Shown here: positions 35,690-43,001 of the stretch, one piece after another
Layout of the letters: each line of letters opens with the position of its first letter
Numbering within the stretch: the first letter of the stretch is position 1
Source: Clostridia bacterium
GTDB taxonomy: Bacteria > Bacillota > Clostridia > Oscillospirales > CAG-382
Length of the DNA stretch: 44,260 nt
Direction: 5' to 3'
Assembly: GCA_017436675.1 (NCBI GenBank)
Contig: JAFSCS010000012.1
Coordinates: 1-44,260 of the forward strand
The notes under the pieces: generated by a model
The model's input: only the letters and a program-made list of their open reading frames with translations
The model's database searches: none
Told to the model about the DNA's origin: nothing
Position numbers and translations under genes: made by a program

Positions 35690-36802
35690 CTATACAATAC
35701 TATCAAGCATCTGCGAACATTTTTGAAATCTTGAATCGTGAGTAATTACATTATCTTCTGTCGAGAAACACAAATTATAGCAGCTATGCAGATAGAACTT
35801 GAAATTGTTTTTAATTTCTTCTGCCGTTGTGTGTGCACACTTCTCTTTGCACGCACTATAGTCGCAAAGCAAAGTGTCAGTAAGCTCTTCGATAACCTCA
35901 AAAGCCTTATCCATTTCGGATATAGCGATATAGTCATTAGCGAGATTATTGAGTGCGCTATACAGCCATTTGGTATGGATGGTTATATCGTCAAACATTT
36001 TGGAGTTGTACTTTATAGCATCCAAAAACTGATGCCAAGCGGATATGGCGTCACATTTTTTCGAGTTGCCGAGAATTGATATTCTCCTTGCCCTGACAGC
36101 AAGACCACGCAAATAATCGTGTACTGCTTCGCCACACATATTGTTTGAAAGCTCAACACATTTTTCAAGATCATTCTTTTTGGAATAGATCTCGATCTCC
36201 ATCAAGGCTCGTATATTGCCTCTTTGCGGTAATCCTTGTGCGATTTCTTCTGCATTTGCGAAATCGTTTCGATACAGATACAAAATGATAAGGGTCTGTT
36301 TTGCATCGATTACTCTTGTGGTATCTCTATCGTAATTGATTATGGATTTCAAAAGATTGACTGCTTCAGCATAATGCCTATCGTTTTCTTCCGCAGTTCC
36401 CGAGCCATAGTATAGAAATCTGAGCAAACTGTCAGCACAGAGAAACTTTACTTCGTAATCAAGAGGATATTTTTGAAGATGCTCTTTGTACAGCACATAG
36501 CACTCGTAATATGCATCATCGGCTCTGCTATAAACGTGGTCTATGCCTTTGTTTATGTTTTCCGTTTTTTCAAAAAGTTTTTCTCGGTCAGCTTTTTCAT
36601 TATCACCCACGCCGAGAAGGCAGTCGGTGGTAACGCCAAGAATAGCGGCAAGCGGAACGATCAAAGCAATATCGGGCATAGCATTATCGCATTCCCATTT
36701 TGAGATTGACTGAACAGACACCATTAATTTTTCAGCGAGCTCCGCTTGTGTTAATCGAGCGTCTTTTCTGATTGCTTTTAAGCGTTGACCAAACGTCATC
36801 AT
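35690..36802 (-). CDS. XRE regulator with long helical (TPR-like) C-terminus, unit A
   Basis: 370 residues. Two ATG codons in a row (36802, 36799) after GGAAGGTG; I keep the first. Residues 5-65 are an XRE helix-turn-helix (RKDARLTQAELAEKLMVSVQSISKWE). The remaining 300 residues are predicted helical, with TPR-like spacing and several Cys residues. The layout (HTH plus TPR) is that of peptide-sensing RRNPP regulators, but no peptide gene was recognised, so this is only a possibility. A promoter TTTACA-17-TATACT lies upstream (36868-36840). The gene is bracketed by GC hairpins at 35666 and 36944 and has no target gene beside it. Confidence 0.88.
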   Translation of the reverse strand: MMTFGQRLKAIRKDARLTQAELAEKLMVSVQSISKWECDNAMPDIALIVPLAAILGVTTDCLLGVGDNEKADREKLFEKTENINKGIDHVYSRADDAYYECYVLYKEHLQKYPLDYEVKFLCADSLLRFLYYGSGTAEENDRHYAEAVNLLKSIINYDRDTTRVIDAKQTLIILYLYRNDFANAEEIAQGLPQRGNIRALMEIEIYSKKNDLEKCVELSNNMCGEAVHDYLRGLAVRARRISILGNSKKCDAISAWHQFLDAIKYNSKMFDDITIHTKWLYSALNNLANDYIAISEMDKAFEVIEELTDTLLCDYSACKEKCAHTTAEEIKNNFKFYLHSCYNLCFSTEDNVITHDSRFQKCSQMLDSIV

Positions 36803-36839
36803 TTCATTGCACCTTCCATAAGCTTAGCGGTATGGATAA

Positions 36840-36868
36840 AGTATAACACATTTTACGGTTCTTGTAAA
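36840..36868 (-). promoter_or_regulatory. Promoter of the unit A XRE gene
   Basis: Minus strand TTTACA (36868-36863), 17-bp spacer, TATACT (36845-36840). About 38 bp before the start codon. Confidence 0.75.
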
Positions 36869-36941
36869 CATAACGGCAAGATAGTAGTATATCTCTCGGC
36901 GGTTGATTATATTAATAATCTACGAAAACATATACAAATAG

Positions 36942-37102
36942 AAGCCCCGCGGGTGCGGGGTGTGGGTGAGACAAGAGTGGCGGTGGGCGAGACGAGGTGG
37001 TGGAGGGTTCGTGATATGGGGACGTGCGGTTTACATAATGTTGGGGTGTGGGATGTGGGGGGATGTTAGTTGTAATAGAAAAGCCCCGCAGGTGCGGGGC
37101 TT
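36942..37102. repeat. Mosaic block between regulator units A and B
   Basis: Begins with the GC hairpin GCCCCGC-GGGT-GCGGGG (36944-36960), continues with the module GTGAGACAAGAGTGGCGG...GAGGTGGTGG (36965-37006), the GATATGG...TTTACATAATG box (near 37014-37040) and ends in the hairpin at 37081. The GAGACAAGAG module follows a hairpin in the same way at 38282, 41547 and 44167. The rest of the 36803-37106 gap holds only the promoter of unit A and AT-rich sequence. Confidence 0.88.
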
Positions 37103-37103
37103 G
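37078..37103 (-). terminator. GC hairpin terminator, left boundary of regulator unit B
   Basis: AAGCCCCGC (37081-37089), loop AGGT, GCGGGGCTT (37094-37102), with TTTTC after it on the minus strand. Four bases after the stop codon at 37107. Confidence 0.85.
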
Positions 37104-37106
37104 AGG

Positions 37107-38150
37107 TTACTTGATATATTCTGAAAGGTCGTATTTATCGAGATACTTATTGAATGGTTCCATATAATATTTTTTATTCTCTTCAAAATCCTTCCACACA
37201 ACTGATATTAGGCAATAAGCTTTTTCGATATATTTTTCGCACTCCTCAACGTTACCAAGCTTTTTGTAACATGCGGCGATACATTGAAGAAAGCTCCAAT
37301 GGAACGTTTGCATTCCCTGCCAAATATATTGATCTGCGGGATCATCATATAGGTCTGTCAAAAGAAACGTTGTAAGGACGCGAAGTCCTTTTTGGTAGCA
37401 TTTCAGAGCCTCCGGAATATAATCGTCGGGTGTATAATCGCTCAACTTCACCTCGGGATGCTGACACATAAAGAACCAAGCGTCACCCTCCTTCATGCAC
37501 GAGCTGTATAATCCCTCCAAGTGATGATTCCGAGATAATACCGAAGCATTCAGCTTATCTTTTCCGCTAAGCCTAAATGAGATAGTATCATTACGGATGT
37601 TAAAGTCACACGGAAGTGTTTCCAAAACCTCTTTTGCTTTTTGGTATTCGCCTTTTTTGAGATACGCTGCAGATTGACAATCCTTTGCATTGCATACTCG
37701 AAGAAAATCAGAGCTCTCGGTTATTATTTTTTGAGAAAGGTCTATCATTTCATCAAGATGCGATGTATCTTCTCGATCACGCAAAACGTATTCATAGGCA
37801 TCTAACAGACAGCAAAGCAGAAATTCATTTTCAGGATATTCCTGCAATGAGGCATTTATAGTGTCTATATATTTCGGGGTATCATCAAAAAAATACTGTC
37901 TCGCTTCATCAGTGATCTTTTGGATCTTTGCTTTCATTTCACGAACGTCATATTCGAATAATATATCAAGAGAAACTTCAAAATAGCCTGCGATCACGGG
38001 GATCATCTCCATATCGGGATATGTCAAGCCACTTTCCCATTTACTAACCGCCTGAGGAGATACCGAAAGTACAGAAGCAAGTCCTTCTTGGGTGATTCCT
38101 TTCTTTTTTCTGAGTTCTCGTATTTTGTTACCTATATTGATATTGGTCAT
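37107..38150 (-). CDS. XRE regulator with long helical C-terminus, unit B
   Basis: 347 residues from the ATG at 38150, six bases after AGGAGG; an in-frame TTG at 38156 overlaps the ribosome site and is not used. Residues 5-70 are an XRE helix-turn-helix (RKKKGITQEGLASVLSVSPQAVSKWESG). The rest is helical, TPR-like (LDAYEYVL, QSAAYLKKGEYQKAKEVLE, CIAACYKKLGNVEECEKYIEKAY). Promoter TTGAAA-17-TATACT lies at 38223-38195, with an imperfect inverted repeat GTGATGCGCTTCAC (38174-38187) just downstream of it, a possible operator. The XRE protein of unit D is similar in the first 70 residues (SKWESG/SRWESGGSYPDMEMIP), so the units are related by duplication or common descent. Confidence 0.9.
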   Translation of the reverse strand: MTNINIGNKIRELRKKKGITQEGLASVLSVSPQAVSKWESGLTYPDMEMIPVIAGYFEVSLDILFEYDVREMKAKIQKITDEARQYFFDDTPKYIDTINASLQEYPENEFLLCCLLDAYEYVLRDREDTSHLDEMIDLSQKIITESSDFLRVCNAKDCQSAAYLKKGEYQKAKEVLETLPCDFNIRNDTISFRLSGKDKLNASVLSRNHHLEGLYSSCMKEGDAWFFMCQHPEVKLSDYTPDDYIPEALKCYQKGLRVLTTFLLTDLYDDPADQYIWQGMQTFHWSFLQCIAACYKKLGNVEECEKYIEKAYCLISVVWKDFEENKKYYMEPFNKYLDKYDLSEYIK

Positions 38151-38173
38151 AATCAACCTCCTGAATTTATATT

Positions 38174-38223
38174 GTGATGCGCTTCACTGTTTAAAGTATA
38201 GCACGGGAAGAAATGTATTTCAA
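38174..38223 (-). promoter_or_regulatory. Promoter and possible operator of the unit B XRE gene
   Basis: Minus strand TTGAAA (38223-38218), 17-bp spacer, TATACT (38200-38195). The nearly symmetric GTGATGCGCTTCAC (6 of 7 pairs) lies just downstream of the -10 box, near the expected transcription start. Confidence 0.65.
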
Positions 38224-38907
38224 CAACGCTATATTAGAAAAAAATCAACCTTTGGTTAAGTCGGTTGATAAAGCATCAAAAGCCCCGCGGGTGCGGGGCG
38301 AGGGTGAGACAAGAGTGGCGGTGGGCGAGACGAGGTGGTGGAGGGTTCGTGATATGGGGATGTGCGGTTTACATAATGTCGGAGGCGAGTAGGTTGTGGG
38401 GTGTATGGGGAGATAGTGAGATGCGGGGTTGGTGTGGGAGGATGGGTAAGTGGTGTGGGGTGTGGGGTGTGAGCTGGAAATCATAGTGCTCTGCCCTGTC
38501 GTGCCTTCATTTGTATTGCGTGGTCGGCCCGAAAGGGTGGGTGGATAAGAGGGAGAGTGGAGGAGGGTTCGTGATATGAGGACGTGTGGTTTACATAATA
38601 TCTGGACGGAAGGAATGGTGAGGGAGGAGGAAGTGAGGGGTGTGCTGAAAAGTGGGGAGAGAATGGTTAGCGCGAGGATATGCGCTAAGGTGGTTGGGGA
38701 GCGGTGTGGGTGAAGTAGTACGAAGCAACGGGTGTTTATTGGGTGAAATGTTGGGGCGCGCGAGAGGCGTTGGGGCTCGAGAGAGGTGTTGGGGCTTGAG
38801 AGGCGGCGTGAGAGGTAGAGTGGTAGTCGTGCGGGAAAAGAAACGGCAGGAGAGTGGCGAGGGGTGTGGGGGTGGGAGGATAAGGTGGGAGGGTGAGAAA
38901 AAACACA

Positions 38908-38926
38908 ACTCTACCGGCGGTAGAGT
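38908..38926. repeat. Palindrome CTCTACCG-G-CGGTAGAG, copy 4
   Basis: Same 19-bp core as the copies at 31901, 32170 and 35471, with the GTGAGAAAAAACA left flank and TGCGCTAAGGGCGTGGGAT right flank. Confidence 0.9.
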
Positions 38927-38971
38927 TGCGCTAAGGGCGTGGGATATATATAGGTGGAAATGGGGGTGAGT

Positions 38972-39045
38972 GGGCGCGAGAGAGGCGTTGGGGTGCGAGA
39001 GAGGCGTTGGGGTGCGAGAGAGGTGTTGGGGTGCGAGGGGCGTTG
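38972..39045. repeat. Tandem 19-bp repeat
   Basis: Three contiguous 19-bp units, GGGYGCGAGAGAGGYGTTG (38972-38990, 38991-39009, 39010-39028), then a 17-bp unit (39029-39045). The unit also appears in looser form at 32232-32348 and 38750-38790. Confidence 0.9.
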
Positions 39046-39138
39046 GGGCGGCGTAGGAGGGAGAGGGGCGGTAGCAAGGGCGAGGCGAGGCGAGGGCGAA
39101 AGGTGGTGTGGTGTGGGGTGAGTGGAGTAGGTTGAGAT

Positions 39139-39165
39139 AAAAAAGCCCCGCGGGTGCGGGGCGAA
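39139..39165 (-). terminator. GC hairpin terminator, left boundary of regulator unit C
   Basis: GCCCCGC (39145-39151), loop GGGT, GCGGGGC (39156-39162), followed on the minus strand by TTTTTTATC. Six bases after the stop codon at 39169. Confidence 0.87.
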
Positions 39166-39168
39166 AAA

Positions 39169-40080
39169 TTATTTTTTCTCAATAGGGATCCAGATCTCTA
39201 TTGTTCTTTCTGTATAACCTCCGACAATCCCCCAATGATAAACAGCAAGTTCAGGTGCATTGATCATTTGATACTCGTTATTAGACAACCACTCTACTGC
39301 AATTTGCTTTCGAATGTCGAAGTATTCGGGAATAGGCATTCTTTGTTTCTCTGTTTCAAAAACAGCATAGGTTCTTTCAGGAATTACAATTTCTTCGAAA
39401 TTGAACTTATCCATAAAATCTATTCCGGTGACTTTGCTATTATACAGGTTGTCAAGCTCCCATTTATCTACTGTAGAAGCAATATAAAAATCATATCCGT
39501 CATCATCAATATTTGTTAGAACGCAATAAATAGATAGTTTGTCATTTGCTACCCCTTGAAGCATCCACTGATGTGCTCTCGTGGTAATAAATAGATCTCC
39601 TTCTTGTTTATGACGCAGTTCATCGTAGGGAGTACCCTCGAAACGCCGTTTATATCCAAGAAGTGTTATTTTGGGTTTTGTTTCAATTCGATAATTCATT
39701 ATGCTACCGCCTTCCAATGAAATTTTAATTGACAAGCGAGAAAAAGATTTTAGCATATTTCCGTCTGCGCGCGCCTGTGACGGAGTAATACCGTGGAATT
39801 TTTGAAATGCTTTAGCAAAGCTATCAGGGCTATCATAACCGTATTTCAGAGCGATATCGATCACTTTTCCTTTACCGTTCGCGAGCTCTGCGCCTGCCAA
39901 TGATAAACGGCGCAGCCTAATATATTCTCCAAGCGTATATCCGCAAAGAATACTAAATACTCGTTGAAAATGATAGCTTGAAGAAAAACTTTCGGCTGCT
40001 ACCTTTCCATAATCGATTTCTTCCGTCAAGTTGGATTCGATATAATCAATAGCTTTTTGCATTCCGGTGATCCAATCCAT
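39169..40080 (-). CDS. AraC-family regulator with GyrI-like effector domain, unit C
   Basis: 303 residues from the ATG at 40080, which follows AGGAGGG; the frame stays open 19 codons upstream, but no other start has a ribosome site. Residues 1-105 hold the two AraC helix-turn-helix motifs (GKVAAESFSSSYHFQRVFS and VIDIALKYGYDSPDSFAKAFQKFHGITPSQAR). Residues about 130-303 resemble the GyrI-like small-molecule binding domain (KITLLGYKRRFEGTP, VIPERTYAVFETE, EIWIPI). This is the layout of Rob/BltR-like regulators that sense small hydrophobic compounds. No efflux pump or other target lies beside it. Promoter TAGACA-17-TATAAT is upstream. Confidence 0.93.
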   Translation of the reverse strand: MDWITGMQKAIDYIESNLTEEIDYGKVAAESFSSSYHFQRVFSILCGYTLGEYIRLRRLSLAGAELANGKGKVIDIALKYGYDSPDSFAKAFQKFHGITPSQARADGNMLKSFSRLSIKISLEGGSIMNYRIETKPKITLLGYKRRFEGTPYDELRHKQEGDLFITTRAHQWMLQGVANDKLSIYCVLTNIDDDGYDFYIASTVDKWELDNLYNSKVTGIDFMDKFNFEEIVIPERTYAVFETEKQRMPIPEYFDIRKQIAVEWLSNNEYQMINAPELAVYHWGIVGGYTERTIEIWIPIEKK

Positions 40081-40161
40081 TATTATCCCTCCTGTCTGCT
40101 TAAATAGTATCAGAAAGTGTCCTATAAATCCCGACATTCTGTGCGAAGATATATCGAATAT

Positions 40162-40190
40162 ATTATATCATACTTTATTATAATTGTCTA
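40162..40190 (-). promoter_or_regulatory. Promoter of the unit C AraC gene
   Basis: Minus strand TAGACA (40190-40185), 17-bp spacer, TATAAT (40167-40162). The leader would be about 75 nt. Confidence 0.75.
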
Positions 40191-40198
40191 CGACAAAA

Positions 40199-40220
40199 CC
40201 GCCCCGCAGGTGCGGGGCGA
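40199..40220 (-). terminator. GC hairpin between regulator units C and D
   Basis: GCCCCGC (40201-40207), loop AGGT, GCGGGGC (40212-40218), then GGTTTTG on the minus strand. It lies 6 bp after the stop codon at 40225 and 9 bp before the -35 box of unit C. There is no mosaic block here, so one hairpin serves as the boundary of both units. Confidence 0.75.
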
Positions 40221-40224
40221 GGGG

Positions 40225-41391
40225 TTATTCAAAGATCTCGGCGTATTTGGGATTTTTGCGTATTTCTTCAACGATTTCTTTTTTAAAAGTATAGATCTGC
40301 TTTTTCCAGAAATCATCTCCTACAGGGGCAAGGTCTCCTTTATTTATTTTCGGCAATGACAGGACCAATGGTGCTGAATATTGATATTCATTTTCGTTAG
40401 TGATCCGATCGTATTCTTTGCAATGGTCAAATCCTTTATCGAAATAATTAAGAGCTTTTTCTATACTGCCATCATTGTTCATTTCATAGCCGCTCAAAGT
40501 CAGATATAGATGACCGATATCCCAATGCCATTTTCCGCATCTACCGTCAATGAACACTTTTTCGTAAAGATCGACGACCGACAATAGAATTTGTCTTCCG
40601 TATTCAGAAGAAGATAATGCCGGTCTCAATGCTACCGATTCGGAAACGGCAAATCTGAGGCTTGAAAGAAGAGCCATGATCCTTTCGCCTTGATATCTTG
40701 CTTTTTCCTCACCTATGGTTGCCGATGGTAATAAGACTTCTTTGCAGATGACAAGTGCGTTTTGATCGTTTGCAAGTGCTTTTGCTTTTTCGTATTCACC
40801 CATTCTGCAATAAAGCGGTGTTATTTGACAAATGGCGATCTCACGATCCTCAGAGGATGGACAACATTTCAAAAGCTTTTCATAAACGCGAACAGCTTCT
40901 TGCCAATAAATATTTTGGGAGTTATATTCAATATCATCTTCTATAATGCCGGATGAATCGGAAGGATGTCCTTTGGCGCCGTATTTATTCCATCCCCACA
41001 TATGAAGTGCTTGGGCGAGCTTCAACAGAATTTTTGGCTCGTTCGGAAATTCTTCGGAAGCGGCACGAAGCGTATTGACACATTCTCCAACATCTTCCGA
41101 CAAGCTTCCTTGATACATTGTAAATCCTTGTTTAGTGAGTATCTTGGTGGCGTTGTCGAGAATTGTTTTGATTTTTTCCTCTCGTTCGTCATGATATCCG
41201 AACAATTCGTCAATGGAAATGTGGAAGTAATTGGCGATAGCGGGTATCATTTCCATATCAGGATAACTACCACCTGATTCCCAGCGTGACACAGCTTGTG
41301 CGGTTACGCCGAGAGATTCTGCAAGATTGTCTTGTGTGCGTCCATCACGACGACGAAGTTCTTTGATCTTTGTACCTAAATTAAGTTGCAT
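40225..41391 (-). CDS. XRE regulator with long helical C-terminus, unit D
   Basis: 388 residues, ATG after AAGGAG. Residues 5-70 are an XRE helix-turn-helix (RRRDGRTQDNLAESLGVTAQAVSRWESG). The next 310 residues are mainly helical with TPR-like repeats (LLKLAQALHMWGW, EAVRVYEKLLKCCPS, CRMGEYEKAKALAND, ALNYFDKGFDHCKEY). The N-terminus is close to that of unit B. A likely promoter TTGTTT-16-TATAAT lies at 41459-41432. No neighbour in the same operon. Ligand and targets unknown; a peptide or metabolite sensed by the helical domain is possible. Confidence 0.9.
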   Translation of the reverse strand: MQLNLGTKIKELRRRDGRTQDNLAESLGVTAQAVSRWESGGSYPDMEMIPAIANYFHISIDELFGYHDEREEKIKTILDNATKILTKQGFTMYQGSLSEDVGECVNTLRAASEEFPNEPKILLKLAQALHMWGWNKYGAKGHPSDSSGIIEDDIEYNSQNIYWQEAVRVYEKLLKCCPSSEDREIAICQITPLYCRMGEYEKAKALANDQNALVICKEVLLPSATIGEEKARYQGERIMALLSSLRFAVSESVALRPALSSSEYGRQILLSVVDLYEKVFIDGRCGKWHWDIGHLYLTLSGYEMNNDGSIEKALNYFDKGFDHCKEYDRITNENEYQYSAPLVLSLPKINKGDLAPVGDDFWKKQIYTFKKEIVEEIRKNPKYAEIFE

Positions 41392-41431
41392 TTCTTTTTC
41401 TCCTTGAAATAGTTATCACCAGTGTATTTTT

Positions 41432-41459
41432 ATTATATCAAAAATTAATGAAAAAACAA
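41432..41459 (-). promoter_or_regulatory. Likely promoter of the unit D XRE gene
   Basis: Minus strand TTGTTT (41459-41454), 16-bp spacer, TATAAT (41437-41432), about 41 bp before the start codon. Confidence 0.6.
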
Positions 41460-41544
41460 TTATCAAATAGTTGTTTAGAACTCAACCAATGTTTGTGTTT
41501 TTGCTTGCTCGACGCCGCTGTCTTGGATATTGAGTCCTAAGAAA

Positions 41545-41690
41545 CAGCCCCGCGGGTGCAGGGCGAGGGTGAGACAAGAGTGGCGGTGGGCGAGACGAGG
41601 TGGTGGGCGGCGTAGGAAGGAGAGGGGCGGTAGCAAGGGCGAGGTGAGGGCGAAAAGGGGTGTGGGGTGAGTGAAGCAGGTTGAGATAAA
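41545..41690. repeat. Mosaic block between regulator units D and E
   Basis: Hairpin GCCCCGC-GGGT-GCAGGGC (41547-41564, one mismatch), the GAGACAAGAG module (41571-41608), fused directly to the CGGCGTAGGAAGGAGAGGGGC module (41608-41690) that leads into the hairpin at 41691. The TTTACATAATG box and both palindromes are missing, so this is a shortened version of the blocks at 36942 and 38277. The remainder of 41392-41544 is AT-rich with the unit D promoter only. Confidence 0.88.
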
Positions 41691-41718
41691 AAAGCCCCGC
41701 GGGTGCGGGGCTTTTATA
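41686..41718. terminator. GC hairpin terminator, left boundary of regulator unit E
   Basis: AAAGCCCCGC (41691-41700), loop GGGT, GCGGGGCTTT (41705-41714), with A and T runs on both sides. Nine bases after the stop codon at 41723; strongest of the GC hairpins. Confidence 0.9.
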
Positions 41719-41722
41719 TATT

Positions 41723-42928
41723 TTATTTATGCATATATCTGCAATTTATTGCGGCTTTTACAAGTCCTACACATTGACAAGTGGAGATGGAAAGTGCAGT
41801 TTCATCCTCGGTGGCATTGGCGTTTCCGATGGCAGCGTTATCTTTAATTGCCATATCGATAGAATACTTCCACAACAGTTCGACAACTTGCTCTTTTTTT
41901 ACCGTATCCAAAATAAAGATTGCACCTATATCATATTTTCTTAAATCACGGACCGTATCGAGCGTAGGCATAGCGATACCGATGAGAGCACCATTGAAAA
42001 AAGCACCGATGGGCTTCATTCCCAAGTTTCCTTTTCCTTCAAAGGCTATTTGGATAGCTCGAACATGACCTTCAAAGCATCCGCCGTTTTCTTTGAACGC
42101 TCTTATATTTGGCATATCCTCTGCGGTGAGTATTCTGACAGTAACGGTGTCATATTCGGGGACTGAAACTATATCGCCTGGATAAATCATATCGTAACCA
42201 ACACGGCAGATCAAACCTTGCTTTGCTATTTCCGCATCAAAATCCTCCCACTCCGCTTCGTTTGATCTGCGGACAGAAAAATTATGAGTTGGAGATCTGC
42301 CAAGAAGCTTTACATACAGTATTGCATCTTTCTCATTTTCGCAAACGAGTGAGATTGACGGTTTCTCGGAATTATAATCCGACACATAAATAAAATGTTC
42401 GAGCGTTTCGGGATCTCCGAGAGTGAGAATTGCTGTTTCCGCAACAGTCATACCGATAATATCCTCTGCAAATTTCAAAGGATTGTGAGTAAAGCAGAAA
42501 TCAAGCGCAAGGTCAATATCGGACAACTTCAATTCGGGAAAGGTCTTTCTAAACTTGCTTATGGCGATCTTTCCCGAAAGGTCATGCCAAGTTACCGCTT
42601 CATTTGAACACTTTTTTCTGTATTCGGCAGGCGATATACTGTAAAAGCTTTTGAATGCCCGAGTGAAGCTTTCAGGACTTGCATAGCCGAAGTCGAGAGC
42701 GATATCAAGTATGGACTTTTCCGTCCTACGCAGGTCAAGTGCGCTTCTCGTAAGCTTATAAATACGCGCATATTCTACAGGACTGTATCCGGTATGTTGT
42801 CTGAATATCGCATCAAAGTAGGTAAGCGAGAATCCTGCATTGTCTGCGATGTTTTGTAGCGACAGATTTTCTTTTGGGTTCTTTTGAATGAATCCGATGG
42901 CTTTGTCAATTAAATTTTTGGTTTCCAT
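41723..42928 (-). CDS. AraC-family regulator with GNAT-like C-terminus, unit E
   Basis: 401 residues from the ATG at 42928 after AAAGGAGATGA; the in-frame ATG 27 bases upstream (42955) has no ribosome site. Residues 1-105 contain the AraC helix-turn-helix pair (LQNIADNAGFSLTYFDAIFRQHTGYSPVEYAR, ILDIALDFGYASPESFTRAFKSFYSISPAEYR). The remaining 300 residues are not a GyrI domain. The end (IGAFFNGALIGIAMP, YDIGAIFILDTVKKEQVVELLWKYSIDMAIKDNAA) has the look of a GNAT acetyltransferase half, with sites that seem decayed. It begins 73 bp after the stop of the XRE gene at 43002, with no hairpin between, so the two may share a transcript. Role unknown. Confidence 0.87.
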   Translation of the reverse strand: METKNLIDKAIGFIQKNPKENLSLQNIADNAGFSLTYFDAIFRQHTGYSPVEYARIYKLTRSALDLRRTEKSILDIALDFGYASPESFTRAFKSFYSISPAEYRKKCSNEAVTWHDLSGKIAISKFRKTFPELKLSDIDLALDFCFTHNPLKFAEDIIGMTVAETAILTLGDPETLEHFIYVSDYNSEKPSISLVCENEKDAILYVKLLGRSPTHNFSVRRSNEAEWEDFDAEIAKQGLICRVGYDMIYPGDIVSVPEYDTVTVRILTAEDMPNIRAFKENGGCFEGHVRAIQIAFEGKGNLGMKPIGAFFNGALIGIAMPTLDTVRDLRKYDIGAIFILDTVKKEQVVELLWKYSIDMAIKDNAAIGNANATEDETALSISTCQCVGLVKAAINCRYMHK

Positions 42929-43001
42929 AAAGTCATCTCCTTTCTGTAGCAACATTTTAACAAGAAAAAAGCTATGTGTCCTTGCAGATATTATTGTTTT
43001 A

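Larger units (their letters stand above)
38277..39130. repeat. Large mosaic block between units B and C
   Basis: About 850 bp with no credible gene. In order: GC hairpin (38282-38299), GAGACAAGAG module, TTTACATAATG box (38360), a stretch of about 100 bp (38350-38460) almost identical to 32910-33013, decayed GCCGAGCC hairpin (38494-38537), another TTTACATAATR box (38589), TTAGCGC/GCGCTAA hairpin (38667-38688), a G-run cluster (38861-38893), the CTCTACCG palindrome (38908-38926), a 19-bp tandem repeat (38972-39045), and the GGCGGCGTAGGAGG module leading to the next hairpin. It is the richest example of module reuse in the window. Confidence 0.88.

Noticed and set aside
38972..39045. CRISPR array
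   Set aside because: The 19-bp units are directly adjacent with no unique spacers, and there are no cas genes.
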